Position numbers and translations under genes: made by a program
Assembly: GCF_003458415.1 (NCBI RefSeq)
Contig: NZ_QRUF01000022.1
Coordinates: forward strand, 1 to 31,977
Source of the DNA: Collinsella sp. AF25-2LB
GTDB taxonomy: Bacteria > Actinomycetota > Coriobacteriia > Coriobacteriales > Coriobacteriaceae
DNA: 31,977 nucleotides
Direction: 5' to 3'
The notes under the pieces: generated by a model
Databases searched by the model: none
The model's input: the letters and a program-made list of their open reading frames with translations, nothing else
Told to the model about the DNA's origin: nothing
In this document: piece by piece, positions 23,050-31,977 of the stretch
How the letters are laid out: every line of letters begins with the position of its first letter
Numbering within the stretch: the stretch's first letter is position 1

Positions 23050-23871
23050 CTACATCCCCTTGCGCAGGTCGCACACACCGGCTGCCGCCATCTCGCGCAG
23101 CAGCGTCTCGCGATCGCGCGTCACGATCAGATCCAGCGGGAAGTGAATCTCGTCGAGCATCTTGCGAGCGTAATCGAGCTTACCAATTGCCATGCCAATG
23201 TGCGCATCGGTCGAAACGCCAATGCCCACGCCCAGCTCGGCGCAGCGCTCGGCGATCTTGCGGCATACGACCCAATGCTCAGTGTCGGCACCGTGTTCAA
23301 GACTATGGTTGTTGATCTCGATAATCTTGTGCTTGGCCTTAGCTGCCAACAGCACCTCGTCGATATCGAACGGCACGCCCGAACGCCCCGTGTGACCCAG
23401 CATGAACACCTTGGGGTGCTCCAGGGCATTGATATACATCTCGGTCGTCTGGGCCAGCGTCGCGCCTTCAGCAATCTGCGGATTATGCACGCTCGCAACC
23501 AAATAATCCAAATTACGCGTAACCAAATCGAACAGCGAATGCTGACGGCTGTACGAATCGCCGGCGATATCGAGCGTGACAGGGGTGTCCTCGCCAAACA
23601 GGCTTCCGTCCAGCGAAACGATATCGGCCTCGGCACCACGCAGCACCAGCACGCCGCTCCAAATGCGCGGCCAGATATCCTGGTTGATAAAGAACTGGTA
23701 ACTGCGCAGGTCATTGGGGCAAGCCGTAACCATAGAGCTCAAATGGTCGGCAGATCCGAGCACCTGCAGACCACGCTCTGCCGCCCAGTACACATTCTCC
23801 TCAATGGTCGAATATGCATGCGCAGAGAACATCGTATGGGTATGAATGTCACAAGAAAGCAGGTAGGGCAT
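23050..23871 (-). CDS. PHP-domain phosphoesterase (YcdX-like)
   Basis: The product has 273 aa. The metal-binding residues of the PHP fold are in place: HTHT (His10, His12), ADH (Asp42, His43), a glutamate in RGAEADI, a histidine in ASVHNP, GHTGR and the final STDAH. This set resembles YcdX-type phosphatases, which bind three metal ions (zinc or manganese). Histidinol phosphatase is a less likely alternative because the spacing and neighbours do not fit a his operon. The ATG at 23871 follows AAGGAG. The gene lies 165 bases behind the aminotransferase on the same strand, and that gap has TACAAT boxes of its own, so it probably has a separate promoter. Confidence 0.88.
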   Translation of the reverse strand: MPYLLSCDIHTHTMFSAHAYSTIEENVYWAAERGLQVLGSADHLSSMVTACPNDLRSYQFFINQDIWPRIWSGVLVLRGAEADIVSLDGSLFGEDTPVTLDIAGDSYSRQHSLFDLVTRNLDYLVASVHNPQIAEGATLAQTTEMYINALEHPKVFMLGHTGRSGVPFDIDEVLLAAKAKHKIIEINNHSLEHGADTEHWVVCRKIAERCAELGVGIGVSTDAHIGMAIGKLDYARKMLDEIHFPLDLIVTRDRETLLREMAAAGVCDLRKGM

Positions 23872-24036
23872 CAGGTCTCCTTATCTGGCACGGCCGTCGC
23901 TTATATTCATTGTACGCATAGCCTTCAATAGTCGTAAAACCACTCCATCCCAAAGACACAACGTCCATGACAACGGGGTCCGGCTTAACACCAAACCCCG
24001 TTTCACGTAAAACATTGTAGGCAGAGCGCTTTACTT

Positions 24037-25221
24037 TTAACGATACTCGTCCGCCAACTGTTTCCAAGCGGGTAGCGAATTGACAATCGTTTCGTAACTC
24101 ACGCAATAGCCCAGGCGGAACCAGCCCGGCATACCAAAGCTGTCCGAGGGAACCGCAAGCAACTCATACTTCTTTGCGCGCTCGCAAAACGCATTCGCAT
24201 CGGGCTCCAACGCTTTCACCCATAGGTAGAACGCGCCATCCGGCTCAACATAGGTGTAGCCATACTCCGCTAGTGCGTCGGTAAGCGCGGTGCGGTTGCG
24301 TGCATAGGCCTCAACGTCACTCGGCTCATCGATGCAGTCGATAATTACGCGCTGGAAGAGCGCCGGCGCGCACACGAAGCCCAGCGTACGGGCGGCACCG
24401 GCAACGGCGGGCATTAGACGATCTGCCTGAGGATTCGTATTGGGAACAAGGATCCATCCCACGCGCTCGCCCGGCAGCGAAAGCGACTTAGAATACGAGT
24501 AGCACACCACGGTGTTCTCGTAGATCGAGGGCACCCAAGGCACCTCGGCACCGTACACGATTTCGCGGTACGGCTCATCCGAGATGAGCATAATCGGATT
24601 CTCGGGATCGCGCTGAGCGTTGGCCTCGCGCAGAACATTGGCCAGTCGCGTCAGCGTGTCGCGTGTATATACGGCACCAGTCGGATTGTTGGGCGAGTCG
24701 ATGATGACGGCAGTCGTCTTATCGGTAATCGCCTTGAGCACGTTGTCCACGCTCAGCTGGAACGTATCTTCATCGGCGAGCGCCTCAACACACGTACAGC
24801 CGGCCTTCTCAATCCAAACGCGATACTCCGGAAAGTATGGGGCGATAACAATAACCTCGTCGCCCGGGTTCGTAACGGCGTTGAGCGTGCAGGTGAGCGA
24901 AGCCGCGGCACCCACCGTCATAAAGACGTCTTTTCCCTCATAGCTCGTGCCAAAGCGGCGGTTGAGCGATTCGGCGACGGCTGCTCGACATTGCGGCAGG
25001 CCCGGAGCGGGCGTGTAGCCGTGCAACTGGTCACTCGGCAGCTCCAGGGCCTTCTTAATCGACTCAGCCACAGCAGCGGGCGCCGGAACACTCGGGTTGC
25101 CCAGCGAAAAATCGAATACGTTCTCCGCACCGATCTGCGCCTTGCGCTCAAGGCCATAGCTAAAAATCTCACGGATGATGGAGCTTTCCGCACCGCGAGC
25201 ATACATAGTTTCATTGATCAT
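24037..25221 (-). CDS. Pyridoxal-phosphate-dependent aminotransferase, class I/II
   Basis: The product has 394 aa, the usual length for fold-type I aminotransferases of the AspC/PatA type. SLGNPSVPAP and GYTPAPGLPQCR form the substrate-binding N-terminal part. DSPNNPTGAVY carries the asparagine of the cofactor site, SDEPYRE the aspartate/tyrosine pair, and SYSKSLSLPGERVGW the Schiff-base Lys245. The ATG at 25221 follows AAAGGGG; the open frame upstream runs into a hairpin repeat and has no start signal. Preferred amino acid is not readable; aspartate, aromatic or branched substrates are all possible. It is separated from ftsH by a terminator and a hairpin repeat. Confidence 0.93.
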   Translation of the reverse strand: MINETMYARGAESSIIREIFSYGLERKAQIGAENVFDFSLGNPSVPAPAAVAESIKKALELPSDQLHGYTPAPGLPQCRAAVAESLNRRFGTSYEGKDVFMTVGAAASLTCTLNAVTNPGDEVIVIAPYFPEYRVWIEKAGCTCVEALADEDTFQLSVDNVLKAITDKTTAVIIDSPNNPTGAVYTRDTLTRLANVLREANAQRDPENPIMLISDEPYREIVYGAEVPWVPSIYENTVVCYSYSKSLSLPGERVGWILVPNTNPQADRLMPAVAGAARTLGFVCAPALFQRVIIDCIDEPSDVEAYARNRTALTDALAEYGYTYVEPDGAFYLWVKALEPDANAFCERAKKYELLAVPSDSFGMPGWFRLGYCVSYETIVNSLPAWKQLADEYR

Positions 25222-25281
25222 CTGTTCCCCTTTCGCATAAGCGCTATTGTACGCTTTAGTCGGGCAAAGCGCCGCAGCAAT

Positions 25282-25341
25282 GTTGATTGGGGACAGACTT
25301 AAATGCGTGAAAACGCTCATTTAAGTCTGTCCCCAATCAAC
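25282..25341 (+). repeat. Hairpin repeat family C (TTGGGGACAGAC)
   Basis: A perfect 24-bp inverted repeat (25282-25305 with 25318-25341) with a 12-nt loop lies between ftsH and the aminotransferase gene. Its TTGGGGACAGACTTAAATG arm is like the REP sequences found near RAYT-type transposases in many bacteria. Confidence 0.88.
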
Positions 25342-25345
25342 GAAG

Positions 25346-25379
25346 AAAAAGCCTCCGCAGGTTTCCCCGCGGAGGCTTT
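25346..25379 (-). terminator. Rho-independent terminator of ftsH
   Basis: AAAGCCTCCGC (25348-25358) pairs with 25369-25379 and is followed on the minus strand by a T run (25346-25350), about 11 bases after the ftsH stop. Confidence 0.92.
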
Positions 25380-25390
25380 CGCTACAAGGA

Positions 25391-27529
<2,139 letters not shown>

Positions 27530-27530
27530 C

Positions 27531-28079
27531 TTACGAATAAACCTCCGGTTTCAAAATGCCCAGATACGGAAGGTTACGATAGCGCTCGGCATAGTCGAGG
27601 CCGTAGCCCACCACAAAGGCATCGGGGCAATGGGTTCCAACATACTTGGGCGTGACGGCCGAGGTACGGTCCTCAACGTCCTTCCACAGGAAGGCGGCAA
27701 CCTCCAGCGAGGCGGGCTTGCGGCTCTCGAGGTTCTTCATCAGATACTTGAGCGTCAGGCCCGAGTCCAGAATGTCCTCAACGATCAGCACGTCGCGACC
27801 GCGGATGTCGATATCCAGGTCCTTAATGATACGCACGATGCCCGAGGACTTCACACCGTCGCCATAGCTCGAAACAGCCATGAAATCGATGTTGGTCGGC
27901 AGCTCGATCTTACGCATCAGGTCGCCCATAAAGACCACGGCGCCGCGCAGGACCGCAATCAGCACCAGATCCTTACCCGCGTAGTCGCGAGTAATCTGCT
28001 CGCCTAGACGAGAGACGATACCGTCGATATCCTCCTGCGTGAACAGAACCTTCTCGATATCCGGATGTTGAGAAGCCAT
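27531..28079 (-). CDS. hpt: Hypoxanthine phosphoribosyltransferase
   Basis: The product has 182 aa and salvages hypoxanthine or guanine to the nucleotide with PRPP. The PRPP-binding loop is DVLIVEDILDSGLTL, preceded by the family stretches LRGAVVFMGDL and VSSYGDG. FVVGYGLDYAERYRNLPYLG is the usual purine-binding C-terminus. The ATG at 28079 follows AAAGGG. It lies between tilS and ftsH on the same strand, the classic tilS-hpt-ftsH order of Gram-positive bacteria. The next gene starts two bases after the stop region, so the two are cotranscribed. Confidence 0.97.
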   Translation of the reverse strand: MASQHPDIEKVLFTQEDIDGIVSRLGEQITRDYAGKDLVLIAVLRGAVVFMGDLMRKIELPTNIDFMAVSSYGDGVKSSGIVRIIKDLDIDIRGRDVLIVEDILDSGLTLKYLMKNLESRKPASLEVAAFLWKDVEDRTSAVTPKYVGTHCPDAFVVGYGLDYAERYRNLPYLGILKPEVYS

Positions 28080-28129
28080 GACAACCCTTTCTTGTGCTTA
28101 TCGCCCACACACCGCCGTATGGACGCGAA

Positions 28130-28144
28130 CTACACATTCTAGCA
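28130..28144 (-). promoter_or_regulatory. Extended -10 promoter upstream of hpt
   Basis: On the minus strand TGCTAGAAT (28144-28136) is an extended -10 box 57 bases before hpt. It suggests that hpt-ftsH have their own promoter in addition to any read-through from tilS, 147 bases upstream. Confidence 0.55.
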
Positions 28145-28226
28145 GCGCACGGGGTAAATTTACCAGCCCGTGCGCCATCAGCGCGGGAATACCGTCAACG
28201 TCGCACAGAATAGCAGGCGTGGGACG

Positions 28227-29765
28227 CTATTCCGCATCGACCACGCGGAGCAGATATGCCACACGCGTTGCGGCCGTGCACTTGAAACGCTCGTCCGCGC
28301 GAACTCCGGCGACCCACACCACGGCACCCCCCGGCGCCGTCCTCACCATGGGCACTCCGGCGCGCTCGGAAACGGGAATGCGAGCCTCACCTAGCAAGTC
28401 GGATACTTTCTTGCTTCGACCACTCATCCCTAACGGGCACATCACGTCTCCCGGTGCGGGACCGTCCACCCACAGGCGCGCCAATCGCGCCTCGGCAGGG
28501 ATCTCGCCACGCGAGCCCGCCAGGATCCGCTCACTATCGCTGTCGGCAAAACCCAGGGCAGCCGCGTCTACCAAAGCTGTCACTTCCCCGGCAGCCGCAA
28601 GCTCACGGGCGCGGCGCACGATATCGCATCCCGGCTCAACGGCCATCGGTTCTGTGACCAGCATACGTCCCCCGCCCAACGGCAAACGACCGGGTACGGT
28701 AACCCAGTCCGCGACCAGGCCCTCGCGAGCCGCCGGCGCCTTAAACGCCAGCATGCCAAACTCAATGCGTGCGTCAATCCCCGCCGGAAGCGTGACCGAG
28801 CCGGCGCCCTCGGCAACGCAGGAAAGGACTCGCTCCACATGTCGCATCTCTGGACGAGCGTCCGGATCGATGCGCTTAATCGCCAGTCGCACGATACGCC
28901 GCGCGATTACCACCTCGGCCGCAGCAAGGCGCCTGGCATCGAGCACCAGCGCGCCCGCCGCCTCCTTACGCAGGCAGCTTCGAAACGCCTGTGCCGAAAG
29001 CTGAGACAAAAACGCGTCCTCATCGCCTAAGATCTCGCAGGCGGCGCCAATCGTCTTGCAGACGCTCACGTTGCGCTGCGCCACCACCGGCATCACTCGA
29101 TGGCGCACGTAGTTTCGCAGATACGAGATATCCTCATTGCTCTCGTCTTCACGCCACGGCTGACCATGTACCTGTAGATAGCCCACGAGCTCGCCATGAG
29201 TTAGGTCGAGCAAGGGACGCACCACGATATTCCTCCGGCGAGGAATGCTCGATAGGCCAGCGGGCCCCGAACCCTTAATCGCGTTCATCAAAAACGTTTC
29301 CGCGCGATCCGAAGACGTGTGCGCGGTGCAGATACGAGCCGCCGTTCGCGGTGCCCCCGTCTGGGCGCAGAGCTCGCGAACATACCTCCGCGCCGCGGCA
29401 TAGCGCACCTCGCGGGCCGCGGCCTCAATATTGCCCGACTCCCCATCAAAATAAGCGTGCTCCACGCACAGCGGTAAACCATATTGCGCGCAGAGCTCAC
29501 GCACAAAGGCCTCGTCGCCATCGGACGCCTTGCCGCGCAGATGATGGTTTACATGCAGCACATGCAGGCGCTCGCGAGCAATGGGGGCAACACCGCGTCC
29601 GTCTTGGATATCCAGCTTTGATGTGCACGCCATAAGAAGCAGTGCCGTCGAGTCCGCGCCGCCTGATACCATGAGCACGACAGGAGCAGCCTGCTGCCTC
29701 GTCCGGGTCTCATCGACTGCCCCGGGCACGGCATGGTGTCCGTAATGCTGTGATACCGTTGGCAT
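28227..29765 (-). CDS. tilS: tRNA(Ile)-lysidine synthase
   Basis: The product has 512 aa and attaches lysine to C34 of the tRNA-Ile that reads AUA, an essential step. The PP-loop is SGGADST at 34-40. HHLRGKASDGDEAFVRELC and HTSSDRAETFLMNAIKGSGPAGL are the next two family motifs, the latter holding the catalytic aspartate region, and RPLLDLTHGELVGYL completes the synthase core. The C-terminal part is a TilS-type substrate-specificity domain with weaker conservation. The ATG at 29765 follows a good AAAGGAGG. The first gene of the tilS-hpt-ftsH cluster, it is divergent from the metallo-hydrolase gene. Confidence 0.95.
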   Translation of the reverse strand: MPTVSQHYGHHAVPGAVDETRTRQQAAPVVLMVSGGADSTALLLMACTSKLDIQDGRGVAPIARERLHVLHVNHHLRGKASDGDEAFVRELCAQYGLPLCVEHAYFDGESGNIEAAAREVRYAAARRYVRELCAQTGAPRTAARICTAHTSSDRAETFLMNAIKGSGPAGLSSIPRRRNIVVRPLLDLTHGELVGYLQVHGQPWREDESNEDISYLRNYVRHRVMPVVAQRNVSVCKTIGAACEILGDEDAFLSQLSAQAFRSCLRKEAAGALVLDARRLAAAEVVIARRIVRLAIKRIDPDARPEMRHVERVLSCVAEGAGSVTLPAGIDARIEFGMLAFKAPAAREGLVADWVTVPGRLPLGGGRMLVTEPMAVEPGCDIVRRARELAAAGEVTALVDAAALGFADSDSERILAGSRGEIPAEARLARLWVDGPAPGDVMCPLGMSGRSKKVSDLLGEARIPVSERAGVPMVRTAPGGAVVWVAGVRADERFKCTAATRVAYLLRVVDAE

Positions 29766-29793
29766 TCGCTTCCTCCTTTATTCGTCCGCACCC

Positions 29794-29799
29794 ATTGTA
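29794..29799 (-). promoter_or_regulatory. tilS -10 box in the divergent gap
   Basis: TACAAT on the minus strand lies 29 bases before the tilS start, inside the 48-base gap to the divergent metallo-hydrolase gene, whose own promoter must overlap it or lie within tilS. Confidence 0.5.
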
Positions 29800-29813
29800 T
29801 CCTTTGGAATCTT

Positions 29814-30623
29814 ATGTCTTGTCTGCACCTTCATATCCTCGGCAGTGGCTCTAAAGGCAACTGCGCACTCATAGAGGGCCCGCAGGGGCTCATTATGGTC
29901 GATGACGGACTGTCTCGCCGCGAGACATTAAAGCGCATGGCAGAACTGGGGCTCTCGGCAGACAACGTCTCGGCTCTTCTCATTACTCATGAGCATAGCG
30001 ATCACATCAAGGGCCTCGATGTCTGGTGCAAGCACTGGCACGGCCCCCTCTTTGCCAGCAGGGGCACTCTTTCGAACAAAGAAAATCTTTCTCATCTGCC
30101 TGTCGAGGAATTCGATCCCGGCGACACCCTGTCCATTGCCGGCATCCACGTGCAAACCTACTCAACATCACACGATGTCATCAATCCAGTCGGTTATCGA
30201 TTCGACGCCCTCGATGATTCCATCGGCTTTGCCACCGACACCGGAGAGCTATCGAGCCAAGCCATGAACACCCTCGAAGATTGTCGAGTCCTCGCGCTCG
30301 AAAGCAACCATGATGTGACCATGCTGCGCGAGGGAGAATATCCCCGCTTTCTTCAGGAGCGCATCCTGTCTGCAAGGGGACACCTCTCCAATGGCCAAGC
30401 CGCCGAAGCCGCGCGCGCACTTGTTACCGATCGCACCGAACAGCTCATTGCCATGCATATCAGCCAAGATAACAATCGTCCGAGCCTTACCGTCAAAAGC
30501 TATGCCAAAGCTCTGGCCGCAACCCTGGATGACGAGGTCGGCAGCTCCGCAACCCTTCTCCAAGGATCGCGAAAACTCTCGATACGCCCTGCGAGTCAGT
30601 ATCAGCCGGCAACCATTCAATAG
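29814..30623 (+). CDS. MBL-fold metallo-hydrolase, WalJ/YycJ-like
   Basis: The product has 269 aa. The metallo-beta-lactamase metal site is HEHSDH (His59, His61, Asp63, His64), with further ligands in STSHD, FATDTGE and a late histidine in AMHISQDNN. The start MSCLHLHILGSGSKGNCALI is typical of YycJ/WalJ proteins, which in Firmicutes stand beside the WalRK genes and are thought to be 5'-3' exonucleases or cell-wall linked. No walRK genes are present here, so the context gives no help. The ATG at 29814 has a weak ribosome binding site (TTTGGA), but no better start is available. It has its own strong terminator. Confidence 0.9.
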   Translation: MSCLHLHILGSGSKGNCALIEGPQGLIMVDDGLSRRETLKRMAELGLSADNVSALLITHEHSDHIKGLDVWCKHWHGPLFASRGTLSNKENLSHLPVEEFDPGDTLSIAGIHVQTYSTSHDVINPVGYRFDALDDSIGFATDTGELSSQAMNTLEDCRVLALESNHDVTMLREGEYPRFLQERILSARGHLSNGQAAEAARALVTDRTEQLIAMHISQDNNRPSLTVKSYAKALAATLDDEVGSSATLLQGSRKLSIRPASQYQPATIQ

Positions 30624-30632
30624 ACTGTCCTA

Positions 30633-30682
30633 GACAGCAAAAGGGGCCGAGAATCGCTTCCCAGCCCCTTTTGCTGTCTTTT
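30633..30682 (+). terminator. Rho-independent terminator after the metallo-hydrolase gene
   Basis: A 15-bp perfect stem (30633-30647 with 30664-30678) and a T run to 30682 lie between convergent genes. The stem itself contains A and T tracts, so it could also work for the Hsp20 transcript. Confidence 0.92.
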
Positions 30683-30705
30683 AATAGCGCAGAACACCAA
30701 CGAAG

Positions 30706-31137
30706 TTAGTCGATGGAGATCTTCGTAACGTTCTTCTTCTCGACGATCTTGGGAACCGTAACGGTCAGGATGCCGTCAGCGTACTTAGCCGAGAGGCCCT
30801 CGCTCGAAGCGTCCTTTAGATACACGCCACGCGTCGCGCTGTACGAGCTGAACTCCTTCTGCAGGAAGTTCTTGCCCTCGTTCTCTTCGTCTTCCTCGAC
30901 ATTCACGCTAATGGACAGACGGCCCTCATTGAGCTCGACATCGATATCGTCCTTGGCGACACCGGTCAGATAGGCCTTGACCTCATAGCCGTCGCCCTTA
31001 TCCTCAACGTCAACGGGAAACGCCTTGGAAGCAATCGAGTTGTTTGCAAGGTCGGTCATATCATTAAACAGATCGAACAGCGAGCTAGCAGAAGGACGAA
31101 CGCCAAAAACCGAACGATAAGGAACCATGCTTGCCAT
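30706..31137 (-). CDS. Hsp20-family small heat-shock protein
   Basis: The product has 143 aa with an alpha-crystallin domain at about 40-140: FPVDVEDKGDGYEVKAYLTG at its start and GILTVTVPKI near its end, the latter being the usual conserved V-x-P-K strand. Such proteins form oligomers that hold unfolding proteins. The short N-terminal arm (FDLFNDMTDLANN) and the VTKISID tail fit the family. The ATG at 31137 follows AAAGGAG; the open frame continues upstream to 31215 without a start signal. Two direct repeats and an inverted repeat lie upstream, which may be the heat-shock control site. It stands alone. Confidence 0.94.
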   Translation of the reverse strand: MASMVPYRSVFGVRPSASSLFDLFNDMTDLANNSIASKAFPVDVEDKGDGYEVKAYLTGVAKDDIDVELNEGRLSISVNVEEDEENEGKNFLQKEFSSYSATRGVYLKDASSEGLSAKYADGILTVTVPKIVEKKNVTKISID

Positions 31138-31195
31138 GTTTACCACTCCTTTTAGGACTGCCGAGCCATCTTCTAGGTGACTGGGACTTCTTTTG

Positions 31196-31258
31196 ACGCT
31201 CTTATATATGCCCACACAGTGCTTATATATACATGGACTATAAAGTTTTTTGAGTCCA
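31196..31258 (-). promoter_or_regulatory. Direct and inverted repeats upstream of hsp20
   Basis: CTTATATAT occurs at 31201-31209 and again at 31222-31230, exactly 21 bases apart (two helical turns). TGGACT at 31234-31239 and AGTCCA at 31253-31258 form an inverted repeat. On the minus strand the repeats read as ATATATAAG, which could overlap -10 boxes. No match to CIRCE or a full HAIR element is seen. Confidence 0.5.
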
Positions 31259-31413
31259 GTACTATAAGCATATCTAAGTGTGTGTGACTAAGGTTTTAGT
31301 AAGGTTAAGGTTCTTTGAACCAGAGCCTAAATAACAAGTATGTTCGCAGCTACAAATAGCAAGGGGCTTACAATGAGCGCGTACACGTTGTTGGTAACGA
31401 GCTAAAGGGCATC

Positions 31414-31881
31414 ATGGACGACCAAAACCAGAACAAAATGTTTATGCCGACGCAGGGGGAAGATACTTCCACGCAGCCGCCACGGTTCCATCGCCCCCAC
31501 ATCTCGCAAGAGCCCATTAATGATCCTGAGCCCGAGTATGTGACGAGAAATCGATATCAAACACTCGAGGATGCCCAAACGGGACGTAAACATATGGGCG
31601 TGGCCTCGGGAGACCCTGTATATCTGAAGGACGCACCATTATCTAAAAACAGCGCAGCTAGTGAGGAGCCACTGAAAGCATCCGCCGCCAATCAACATAG
31701 AGGTCCTCGACCAAAGCAAACCTTGACGCATTCGGCTCGCTATCTCGAAACGCCAAAACAGGGAAAATCGATCTTCGTTTCGTCAAGTAAACGACGCAAG
31801 CAGCATCGACTGACAATCCTGCTTTTGATCATTGTGGCCATGGCAGTTGCCCTTGTTATTCGATTTATCTTCTTTAAATAA
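31414..31881 (+). CDS. Tail-anchored-like hypothetical protein, 155 aa
   Basis: I do not recognise this protein. Residues 1-125 are polar, proline- and glutamine-rich and probably disordered. A basic patch (SSKRRKQHRL) is followed by one hydrophobic segment, TILLLIIVAMAVALVIRFIF, ending two residues from the C-terminus. The layout is that of a C-terminally anchored membrane protein with a cytosolic body. The ATG at 31414 follows AAAGGGC. It is divergent from hsp20 and faces the terminator at the window end. The function is unknown. Confidence 0.75.
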   Translation: MDDQNQNKMFMPTQGEDTSTQPPRFHRPHISQEPINDPEPEYVTRNRYQTLEDAQTGRKHMGVASGDPVYLKDAPLSKNSAASEEPLKASAANQHRGPRPKQTLTHSARYLETPKQGKSIFVSSSKRRKQHRLTILLLIIVAMAVALVIRFIFFK

Positions 31882-31945
31882 AGGCTCAATACCAAAAAGA
31901 ATTAAATCGTCTGGCGTAAATGAGTCATTTATGCACCGCAAACGC

Positions 31946-31976
31946 AAAAAGGGGGAGGCCGCGAGGCCTCCCCCTT
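31946..31976. terminator. Stem-loop terminator at the window end
   Basis: AAGGGGGAGGCC (31949-31960) pairs with 31965-31976 over a GCGA loop. On the minus strand it ends in TTTTT, on the plus strand the tail is cut off by the window. It lies 65 bases after the tail-anchored gene and probably serves both strands. Confidence 0.85.
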
Positions 31977-31977
31977 C

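Noticed and set aside
23849..24106. 85-aa minus-strand frame between the aminotransferase and PHP genes
   Set aside because: It overlaps both neighbours, has no ribosome binding site, and the gap contains TACAAT promoter boxes and a short inverted repeat that explain the sequence better.

Overview
The window looks like chromosomal DNA of a GC-rich gut actinobacterium of the Coriobacteriia, most likely Collinsella or a close relative. This is an inference from protein style and genome texture: Tat-type lipoprotein signals, an actinobacterial EF-G-like GTPase, the tilS-hpt-ftsH cluster, TACAAT-type -10 boxes, and many small intergenic hairpin repeats with a GGGGACAG core. No rRNA, tRNA or CRISPR array is visible.

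Layout. 1-1650: the 3' end of an IS30-type transposase, a small orphan protein and a nitroreductase. 1889-5960: a small membrane protein next to a degenerate NtrC-like regulator, then a YeiH-type exporter divergent from a GntR regulator. 5968-8418: glmS, with hairpin repeats on both sides and a candidate operator upstream. 8467-12917: a LacI-type regulator, an AAA/DUF4143 ATPase, a HAD phosphatase and an orphan LarE-type sulfur transferase. 13051-15067: an AlbA_2/GHKL/winged-helix protein preceded by a dense array of TTAGAGAGA sites; the whole module lies between two direct copies of one hairpin repeat. 15222-18412: a membrane-anchored DNA/RNA nuclease and an EF-G-like GTPase with altered G motifs. 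18732-21183: an amino-acid ABC importer (binding protein, permease, ATPase). 21276-21414: a foldback element with 35-bp perfect arms, sitting between two divergent transcription units. 21522-25221: an RlmCD/TrmA-type RNA methyltransferase, a PHP phosphoesterase and a PLP aminotransferase. 25391-29765: ftsH, hpt and tilS on the minus strand. 29814-31881: a WalJ/YycJ-like metallo-hydrolase, an Hsp20 chaperone and a tail-anchored-like protein.

Most genes are housekeeping or common accessory genes with their own terminators. The parts that best repay a second look are between genes: the TTAGAGAGA array at 14755-14928, the three-half-site element upstream of glmS, the foldback element at 21276-21414, and the families of dispersed hairpins. 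All functional statements come from recognising motifs by eye; no database search was possible.
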